Part shown: one piece after another, positions 57,025 to 64,000 of the stretch
Layout of the letters: each line of letters opens with the position of its first letter
Position numbering within the stretch: position 1 is the stretch's first letter
NCBI RefSeq assembly: GCF_918797505.1
Contig: NC_092801.1
Span: forward strand, 18,909,731-18,973,730
Direction: 5' to 3'
Origin: Bemisia tabaci
Taxonomy: Eukaryota > Arthropoda > Insecta > Hemiptera > Aleyrodidae
DNA length: 64,000 bases
Notes under the pieces: model-generated
What the model saw: the letters and a program-made list of their open reading frames with translations, nothing else
Told to the model about the DNA's origin: nothing
The model's database searches: none
Made by a program: the position numbers and the translations under genes

Positions 57025-58154
57025 TGAATTTATCCAAATAAGGAGGATAGACTTCGGTCAGCTCAGCATTACATAAAGCTCCATCCGAAAATCTCCTGCT
57101 TTCTAGTCTATTCTTACTCTCATCTTTCTTGGCAATTAGTTCGCGGAAGGCTTGGATTCCGCCACGGGAGATGCAACTGCGACGAGATGTTTTCTTCACC
57201 TCGATTAGGACTCGCGGACAGCGCTTAAAGAGCGCGATCTCGTGACCTCCCGTCTCCCCGCGCCAAAACTCGTGTTTTTTCGCGGAACTGCGGGCTCGGC
57301 CGGTTCCATTTTTAGGCGCCGCGGCGGTGCGTGCCTTAACCCCGGGCGCATCTCCGTCCGAGTTCACATGAGGCCGAGTCGACGTTGTCGATGTCCTCTC
57401 GAGACCCGGTGTGAACGAGAAATAAAAAATTCGACCAAGGTGAGTTACATGCGATGTTATGTCACTCGCTGAAGTTCGAGAGCTGGCTTGGTTGATAAGC
57501 TTCAAAACAGAGCGTCTTGACAGCCGATTTAAGAAAGGTCGGTAGCATGACCCACGTTGTTCCATGTTTACCGTATTTTTCGGTTCGCGAGACCGTACTT
57601 AAAGTGGGACAAGATCTGTGGGTGGAAAGGGACCTTAGAATCGTCAAGGAGACTTTTGAGAGAAGTTTCCAGATTTTCTTCTATTAGGTACGCGCTGGTA
57701 CCAAAAACTCAATTTTGAACTTTGGGAAGATAAGGTCCCTTAAGATTCCTTAGAGATTTCTTTGTTAAAATTGGTAAGTGTGTTGGTAAAATTGGGTAAA
57801 ATTGGTTGGAGTGCTATAGTCTCCAGACAACAGAATTGCGATCGCAAAATTGGAGAAAAATGACGAGTAGCTGAAAAAAATGGAACCAATTGATGCGATT
57901 TATCGCGTGCCGTTCTGACATAAAATATGGCGTCCATCGATTCACCTTAAGATAGAAAACTTCAAGCCGGTTCAAACGTTCGACTGTTCGCGATCGAAGA
58001 TTTCCCTTTCTGTCTGGGGCCGAATTTCGTCGGCTGTTTCCCAAGGAGGTGCAACATCCATCAATGAGTCCTAACTGCGCACTACCGGTCAATCAAAAGC
58101 GCTAATAAGCCGGACTTAAGTGCGGTCGAGACTCGTCCTGAGTATATTTGAGTA
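57025..58154. other. No gene recognised
   Basis: Includes most of a 199-codon minus-strand frame (57565-56966), the longest that lies mainly outside repeats. Its final part reads into the flanking duplication and a family B end, and no domain is evident. Confidence 0.4.
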
Positions 58155-58396
58155 CACTGGAAAAAAAAAAAAAAAAAAAAAAAACACATTGGATCTAGAG
58201 TCCAGACTCTTAAAAACGTCGACAAGAAAAAATACTCTTGATTCAATCAGATTTATGCTTGAATCAAAAGGAAATCCGCTCAAATTAAGAGGCTTGGTTC
58301 TTGATGTAAGCTGAAATCTGATTGAATCAAGAGTATTTTTTCTTGTCGATGTTTTTAAGAGTCTGGACTCTAAATCCAATGTGCTTTTTTCCAGTG
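58155..58396. mobile_element. Family A foldback MITE, copy 16
   Basis: CACTGG followed by a run of about 22 A, to GTGCTTTTTTCCAGTG. TA on both sides. The A run of the left end has expanded. Confidence 0.85.
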
Positions 58397-58845
58397 TATG
58401 GTGGAAGGACCGACAAAATTTAGCCCCTGCCATCGCGTGCCTCGCATTTTTATTCACAACGGACGAACGTTTCTGAAAACCTGGCAACGAAAAGTTGAAT
58501 TGTGGCGGGGAGATGCCGCGATTCGGCTCTAAAAATATTACTGATATGCTGAGAAATGCTGGAAGCTCGGAGGTTATTTTCAACGCCGGCCCCGGAACGC
58601 GCGCTCGAGACGCACAGTCTCGCAGGGGACGAGCGACGGACCCGGAGCGTGCAAACAACATGCTGATATGTAACGAGCCATCGTGCGTTACGTAACGCGC
58701 TGGGGGTGGAAGTGCGTGCGGAGTTACGTGACAGGGCTCGGAAATAGCTCGGGTCGAGCATGGCCCGAAAACTGAAAGAAACAAGCTTTACGAACAGGAT
58801 GATTCTAGATTCAACCGATTGTTTTCCAAATCATGTAAGCGCCAA

Positions 58846-59357
58846 AATGGAGATGTTGCATGTGTGAGGAATTTGCGATTTGACTGTTGATTCTTGTGTA
58901 AAAGTTCGCGAGAAACACGATGGTGCCACTGGTTTTCTCTGAAATCAACTCCCAAGCTCAAAAAAAGCTCTCAAATTGAGGCCAAAATGGAGGGGATATC
59001 CCACGCTATCCCGAGAGTCCACCTCTACATCAAGACGAACACTCCATGCAAAGATAGGGAGCAAATACATTGACAGGGCTGCCACTTTGTTTGGGGACTC
59101 CAGAACTGAAAACACGGCAACCCTGCCAATGTATTTGCTCCCTATCTTTGCATGGAGTGGAGAGTTCCTTTTGATGTAGAGGTGGTCTCTCAGGATAACG
59201 TGGGATATTTCCTCCATTTTGGCCTCAACTTGAGAGCTTTTTTTGAGCTTGAGAGTTAATTTCGGAGAAAACCAGTGACACCATCGTGTTTCCCGCGATT
59301 TTTTACATAAGAATCGATAGTCAAATTGCAAATTCCTCACTCATGCAACATCTCCAT
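58846..59357. mobile_element. Family E foldback element, copy 4
   Basis: AATGGAGATGTTGCATGTGTG to CTCATGCAACATCTCCATT. Full length, with about 230-bp arms. Confidence 0.8.
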
Positions 59358-59825
59358 TGTTGTTAGAAATTTCAGGAAATTATACTCGCAATTTAATATA
59401 CAATATCTAAAAATTTCGAGGGAAATATTCATGACTGTTACCGGAATAAACATTTAATTCGAGACGATTTGAAAACGTCTAAAAGCTCATACGGTGTTGC
59501 TCTTCGGCTTTAGTAAGGACCAATGGGCCGCGATCTTGCAAGAGCGTGTGCGTCGTAAAACCGTGCTCGATTTCAACCGTTAATGGCGGAAACACTTGCG
59601 CCCTCAAAAAACGCGACGCATTTATTTTCGTTTTTCATGCTCTCTCTACTGAAATAACAAAGACCCCGTCTGAGAGCGAATCTTATTAGACTTTGCGACC
59701 ACTTTCCTCCGTCGTTAGGATTTCAGCTGCGACTCCATGAATCACCCAGTCATAAAAAACATTCGCGTGGCGAAACATGAATTTCAGAGGTCTGGAAGTC
59801 GCGCCGTCTTATTTTTGAACCTACA

Positions 59826-60078
59826 CTGTCGTTCTACGGAAGAACGCCGTATGAACATTTGAATGTTGCCAGGTCTCTCGTGATGAAGTGTTTAATTTGA
59901 AGGAAATTTGTGAGTGTTTTCCTTGAAGTTATAAGATACTTCAGATTGAATTGCGGATTGTAAAATCCTTTGAGAATTTGAAAGAAAAATACAACTTAAA
60001 ATCCTTAAACTTCGTATTATATTAGGCGAAATTTGACAATCCTGAAGGCTCATACGACGTTTTCTTTCAGCACGGCAG
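59826..60078. mobile_element. Family D MITE, copy with both ends
   Basis: CTGTCGTTCTACGGAAGAACG to CGTTTTCTTTCAGCACGGCAG. Subterminal CCGTATGAACATTTGAATG and GAAGGCTCATACGACG pair. Confidence 0.7.
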
Positions 60079-60438
60079 TAACAGCCGTTACGAGTAAATA
60101 TTTGTGGACACTTATTGTGGACGTATTTGACCCATAATAAACTTAACCAACCGAGTAGCTCGGTCGTAATATAAAAGTAATGATCAGATGTAGAGGAGAA
60201 CTAACAGATTAACGCGCACACAAGGGAACAAATAACTGCTATACAACAGGGATAATTGTCTTTGTCGCATTGAGAACGTGAATGATGAAAATCAAACGAC
60301 ATCTTCTTAAAAAAGCACCAAGTCAAATACGAGCTTTACGAATGACGGGTTGTGACAATTGTAAAAATAAATCAATCTGGATAATTAGATAGGCTGCCTT
60401 TTTGGGCCTTGAAAGCTCCATGGCTCAATAAGCAACCA

Positions 60439-60616
60439 CACTGGAAAAAAAAAAGTTACGGGCCATATAGACATACCGTCCGTTCCGGGCTCAGAGGCCG
60501 AAAGTTCCGGGTGCTGGAGCTGTAGCTTCGATTGCTCCGGGTGCCACACCCGAAACTTACAGTATGTCTATACAGCTCGTAAGTACAGATTCCACGGCCG
60601 GAGTTTTTTTTCAGTG
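60439..60616. mobile_element. CACTG-type foldback with GACATACCGTCCG arms, copy 2
   Basis: CACTGGAAAAAAAAAAG to GTTTTTTTTCAGTG. The left terminus is identical to that of family A, but the interior (AGACATACCGTCCGTTCCGG, CGATTGCTCCGGGTGCC) is unrelated. Confidence 0.75.
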
Positions 60617-60656
60617 TGCATACGAATTGAAGTTTCCGAGTGTGAGTGGTTCAACC

Positions 60657-61111
60657 TAGAGTACCTGCATACGGGAGAGTATGCCATCTCAATCATTTTA
60701 CTACAGAAAAAGTGTGCCGCTCACTGATTGGTCGGCTACCATGGAGCCCCAAAGTTGGACCAATGTGAACACTGAACAAACCCCAGCCCCTCCGCTCCCA
60801 GTTTGGCGCAATGTAAACAAACAAGATGGCGGAAAAGTTCTACGAAGTTCCAGACGTGATTTTGAGTACGATAGAATTTTTTTTTAGGTCCAACTTCATA
60901 ATTGAGTTCGGATCGAACTTTGTGGGTATTTTTACGGGAAATTAACCTTTGATTGTGACTGTCATTCGTTTCCCAGCCGACAATACGTGTTCCTGTGGGT
61001 CGGGTTTGTTTACATTGGTCCAAATTTGGAGCTCTATGATAACCAAGAACTGATGAACCAATCAGAGAGCGGCACAGAGATGACAATGCTCTCCCATATA
61101 CAGGTACTCTA
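60657..61111. mobile_element. Family L foldback MITE, copy 2
   Basis: TAGAGTACCTGCATACGGGAG to CTCCCATATACAGGTACTCTA. Inner GTGCCGCTCACTGATTGG and CCAATCAGAGAGCGGCAC also pair. Same ends as copy 1 at 20880. Confidence 0.75.
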
Positions 61112-61300
61112 CTTCAATCGACACGGAACACCGAGCTTGGCTTCAATGAGACTTTTTTCTTACATTGGTCCAACTTCGGAGCTCCATGATAACCTAGAAC
61201 TGATGAACCAATCAGAGAGCGGCACAGAGATGGCAAGACTCTCTCGTATACAGGTACTCCACTTCAATCGACACGGAACACCGAGCTTCGCCTCAAATAA
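61011..61300 (+). repeat. 150-bp tandem duplication of the family L right end plus flank
   Basis: TACATTGGTCCAA.TT.GGAG recurs at 61011 and 61161. Each is followed by CTGATGAACCAATCAGAGAG, a GGTACTC.AC end and CTTCAATCGACACGGAAC. Confidence 0.75.
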
Positions 61301-61339
61301 AACTTTTTTCTCCAAGTTTTTATTTCGGTTCGCATGAGC

Positions 61340-61740
61340 CGGGTCGTCAGCCGCGCCGCGAAGTCGGCCACGCGGGGACGCGAGGCGGTTGCATAAGGCC
61401 CCGAAGAAGAATAACACTCCTCCGCACGGTGGGGCGGGGGGAGGGGGGGGGGGGGGGTGCGGAACAGCGGCCGGAGGTGCCGACCGCGGCGGCGAGGCCC
61501 AGTAAAAGTGAACTGACACACTTTCAAATATTATATCATTGCGACGACCGAGCGACCGACCGACCGGCGACCGATTCGGAGGCCCCGGTTCCGCCGGGTA
61601 ATCGACGTCGGTTACGCGCCCCCGGGGACACGTAATCGGGAGGGTGGGTGTTACGGTCCCGGCTCCCGGTGACGTCGACGTCGGCGATGACGGTGCGAGT
61701 TACGCGGTTTACGCGCCGATCGACGTGGAGTCGAGAGCCT
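61340..61740. other. CpG-rich block with G run, no gene recognised
   Basis: G-rich tract at 61430-61460. GACCGAGCGACCGACCGACC at 61546 is a short tandem tract. Frames on both strands show no motif. Confidence 0.35.
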
Positions 61741-61917
61741 CCAAGATTTATGTCCACTGAGTTCATTTATGCGGGTGCGAATGGTTCTAATTGCATGGAC
61801 GAAGATCTGACCTATGAAGATTGTACTCGAGACTCGAAGACCTAAATCGAACAGAAGAAACAACTTTTTGCAGGGTTGTAGGGTATAGATTTCCTTGCGT
61901 CGATGGATATTCCTATG

Positions 61918-62616
61918 CGTATTCATTTGCTTCTTCTTCATCTACTTTTTTCTCTTTTCTCTCATCTCCCTTGTCTACCCCTTCTTCTTCCTTTCCCTAC
62001 TATTTTTCTCCTGTCTCTCTCCTTTCTTTTCTTTCTTCAGCTCGTGCTTCCTCCTCTTCTTTCTCTTTTCCTCTTCTCTGACCTCTTTTTCTTCTTCCTT
62101 CTCTCCTCCCTCCTCCTCTTTTTCTTTTTTTCCACGTTTCGATCTTCTCTGATTTATTCCCGTCCTCTCCCTCTTCTTCTTTCCTTTTTTCGCTTTTAAT
62201 TCTCTTTTCCCTTCTTCTTTTTTTTCCTCCTGTTGCCTATACTTCCTCATCACCCTCACTTACCCCTACCCCTCGTTCCTCCTTTCTCTGCTTTTCTTCC
62301 TGTTCCTACTCTTACTTTAGGTCGCGAACTTCATCTTCATCTTCGTTGAACTCTGCTTTCTTCCTCGTCTTCTTTCTTCTCTTCCCTTTTCTCTTCTTAC
62401 CCCTCTCTCTTCTTACCCCTTTCTCTTCTTACCCCTTTCTCTTCTCCCTCCTCTTCTTCTTTTCGTTCCTTTTTCTTGTATTCTGGTCTTCCTACTCTCT
62501 TTCTTTTCTTTTATCGCTTCTTATTCTTCTATCTCTTCGTCTCCTTGCTCTCTCTTTCCCTTCCTCTTTTCTCTCCCTGCTCTTCCTCCTCCTCTTTCAC
62601 TTTGATTTTCCTCAAG
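61918..62616 (+). repeat. 700-bp polypyrimidine tract
   Basis: Almost continuous C/T on the plus strand, with irregular TTCTTCTTCCTTTC-type motifs and a thrice-repeated CTTCTTACCCCTTTCTC-like unit near 62390-62440. On the minus strand, the inferred sense strand, this is polypurine. Overlapping open frames are compositional artefacts. Confidence 0.85.
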
Positions 62617-62899
62617 CAGACATGCGCTTTTACAGATGTTTCAGGAATGGTACTTTCTTATTGCAAAATGCAGTCCAATTGGACTGTATTTTGAGATTTG
62701 GAACTAAAAATTTTGGCCCGGTTTAAAAACAATGTATGTGCCATTAGTTTTCCTATGCACATAAGTGTTTTTCCGCAAGAGCCAGAATTTATAGTTCCAA
62801 ATAGCAAAATGCAGTCCAATTATAGGGCATTCAGGACTTTTCGGGGCTGCACGAATATCCTTGAGCGTTCCTACCCAAAATCCGCCATTTTTCGCCCCA

Positions 62900-63260
62900 T
62901 CTTCCCAGTTTCCGCATTTTCCCGCCACGGCGCCGCGGGCACCCCGCTCGACTATACGATTATCTAGCGGCTCGTGCTCGGCTCGGCTCGGCGAAGCGAG
63001 TTTTCCGGCGACGGAGCTGGGAGCTGTCGCGGTGGGAAAAACGAGTTGCCAGCCAAGCATGAACGGCTTCCTGGACGCCGATGGGTTCCCCCGTTTCTGG
63101 AGCGTTTTTTCTTACCTAACATCCTGCGGCGCCACTGCCACTCCGCCGCGTTACGGACTTCCCGGATGAGGAAGATTTTCGCCGCGAGAGGGGGCTAAGG
63201 GCGGGGGAGCTCGGAAAACGACGTCGACAGGACGAGAACTCGACGATTAGTGGATCAGCC
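62900..63260. other. CpG-rich segment
   Basis: GGCGCCGCGGGC and GCTCGGCTCGGCTCGGCG give a short GC-rich tandem. No gene recognised. Confidence 0.35.
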
Positions 63261-63327
63261 CCGAGACCGGGACTTGACGCAAACGCGAGCTCGTTGGTCA
63301 TGTACTTTGGTTAGTGCTTTGCAATCA

Positions 63328-63564
63328 CACTGGAAAAAAAAAAAAACACATTGGATCTGGAGTCCAGACTCTTACAAACATCGACAAGAAAAAGTACTCT
63401 AGATTCTATCAGAATCTAGCTTAAATCAAGAACCAAGCCTCTTAATTTCAGCGGATTTCGTTTTGAATCAAACAAAAATTCGATTGAATCAAGAGTATTT
63501 TTTCTTGTCAATGTTTTCAAGAGTCTGGACTCTGTATATTTCCAATGTGTTTTTTTTTTCAGTG
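63328..63564. mobile_element. Family A foldback MITE, copy 17
   Basis: CACTGGAAAAAAAAAAAAC to TTTTTTTTTTTCAGTG, with CA on both sides. A small TATATT insertion splits the right TCTAGATCC segment. Confidence 0.85.
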
Positions 63565-63599
63565 CAAGCTAAAACATTCACTGGAGGATTGTCTGGACC

Positions 63600-63780
63600 C
63601 AGGGTGTCTACTTAAACAGGCTGGCCAAAAATCAGTAATTTTACAGTACTTTTTAGTACATTCCCAAGAAATTCAGTACCTCCTCAACAGAAAAATTCAC
63701 CACTTTTTCAATGCCTTCAATTGACGAAATTTGAAAAATTTCGAAAATTTGTAAGTCTCGCTTGAATTGCGACAAAAATG
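63600..63780 (+). repeat. Family B MITE, left part
   Basis: CAGGGTGTCTACTTAAACAGG through CTTGAATTGCGACAAAAATG, then it stops. The right half and end are absent. Confidence 0.6.
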
Positions 63781-63925
63781 GCGTAGGTAGACGATCATAT
63801 CATATTTATTTTCAACGAGAAAGTGAAAATACCACTGGCATTAAGGTATTTCGATACTGGAAACACTTTTTCTCGTTTCATTTCATAAAAACAGAATTAA
63901 AATAGACAGGTATTGCTTAACTTAC

Positions 63926-64000
63926 AGCGATAGCTTTGCTTACGGTCAAGCGTTCAATAACTTTGCATTCTTACCTGAAACAAAAAGGAAAAAGGTTCAT
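63926..64000 (-). promoter_or_regulatory. Recursive-splicing ratchet point 4
   Basis: On the minus strand CCTTTTTCCTTTTTGTTTCAG runs directly into GTAAGAATG, with the junction after 63975. The upstream sequence is cut by the window end. A weak TGAAC branchpoint-like motif has its A at 63996, 21 nt from the junction. Further 5' splice sites lie at 63943 (CC|GTAAGC) and 63925 (CT|GTAAGTTAAG). The second defines a 49-nt RS exon and has the same GTAAGTTAAG core as ratchet 3. It is 16.19 kb upstream, in the transcription direction, of ratchet 3. Confidence 0.75.

Larger units (their letters stand above)
1..64000 (-). other. Probable interior of one very long intron of a minus-strand gene
   Basis: No exon with recognisable coding content is visible on either strand, while four ratchet-type splice sites share the minus strand at near-regular spacing. 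Together these imply a host gene transcribed from high to low coordinates, with this window within a single intron longer than 64 kb. The gene cannot be named from the window. The alternative is intergenic DNA with four chance matches, which I consider unlikely because strand, spacing and branchpoint geometry all agree. Confidence 0.6.

Noticed and set aside
56966..57565. 199-codon minus-strand frame mostly outside repeats
   Set aside because: Its end reads into a duplicated flank and a family B terminus. There is no recognisable domain, and the frame is plausible by chance in GC-richer sequence.
57650..57700. Plus-strand TTTTCTTCTATTAG|GTACGC as a ratchet point
   Set aside because: The 5' splice site is weak (GTACGC), it is the only candidate on that strand and it does not fit the spacing.
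61821..62726. Several long plus-strand frames rich in Ser, Phe and Leu
   Set aside because: They come from the polypyrimidine tract. All three frames are open because stop codons need purines.

Overview
The window looks like non-coding DNA from an animal nuclear genome, most likely a large, repeat-rich insect genome. It is AT-rich with scattered CpG-rich blocks, has no open reading frame I can assign to a protein family, no operon-like packing, and is full of short non-autonomous DNA transposons. Some repeat ends (for example the GCCGTGCTAAGGAAGAACGC and CCCTGACATTTCC families) feel like those of plant-sucking hemipterans such as whiteflies. That is recollection, not a database result, and the species is not established.

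The most informative signal is four short sites on the minus strand at 12224, 29688, 47783 and 63975. Each has a polypyrimidine tract and CAG placed directly against GTAAG or GTGAG, and the three fully visible ones have a branchpoint-like CTAAT, CTGAT or CTAAC with its A 24-27 nt upstream of the junction. The four are spaced 16.2, 18.1 and 17.5 kb apart. This is the architecture of recursive-splicing ratchet points, so I read the whole window as the inside of one very long intron of a minus-strand gene whose exons lie outside it. Each site also has a second 5' splice site 47-62 nt further on, as in recursive-splicing (RS) exons.

The rest is a mosaic of MITEs and foldback elements. Family A has 17 copies of about 225-240 bp (one enlarged to 348 bp by an insert), with ends CACTGGAAAAA and TTTTTCCAGTG and a 2-bp target duplication at most sites. 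Other families are B and K (hAT-like, CAGGGTGTCTA ends), C (CCCTGACATTTCC repeat), D (CTGCCGTGCTAAGG ends), E (about 510-bp foldback), F (GGCTGATTATTGAAAT ends), G (hAT, CAGTGGCG ends, 8-bp duplications), H, I, J, L, a TTAA-flanked piggyBac-like MITE, and a 308-bp element with a 12-bp duplication. A 2.3-kb foldback at 25.5-27.8 kb has arms made of about 177-bp repeat units.

Region by region: 0-8 kb holds an A-related tandem array, family J and a CpG-rich block with twin CRE palindromes. 8-17 kb is dense MITE clusters including ratchet 1. 17-25 kb has a 369-bp tandem triplication and nested elements. 25-28 kb is the big foldback. 28.8-31.6 kb is repeat-poor and holds ratchet 2. 33-43 kb is the densest A/B/K/E territory. 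43-49 kb is mostly unique, with ratchet 3. 49-61 kb mixes nested MITEs, two minisatellites and CpG blocks. 61-64 kb has a 700-bp pyrimidine tract and ratchet 4. Six elements of four families (A, B, K, L) are flanked by direct duplications of 35-250 bp that abut or nearly abut their ends. This recurrent layout is not explained by ordinary transposition.
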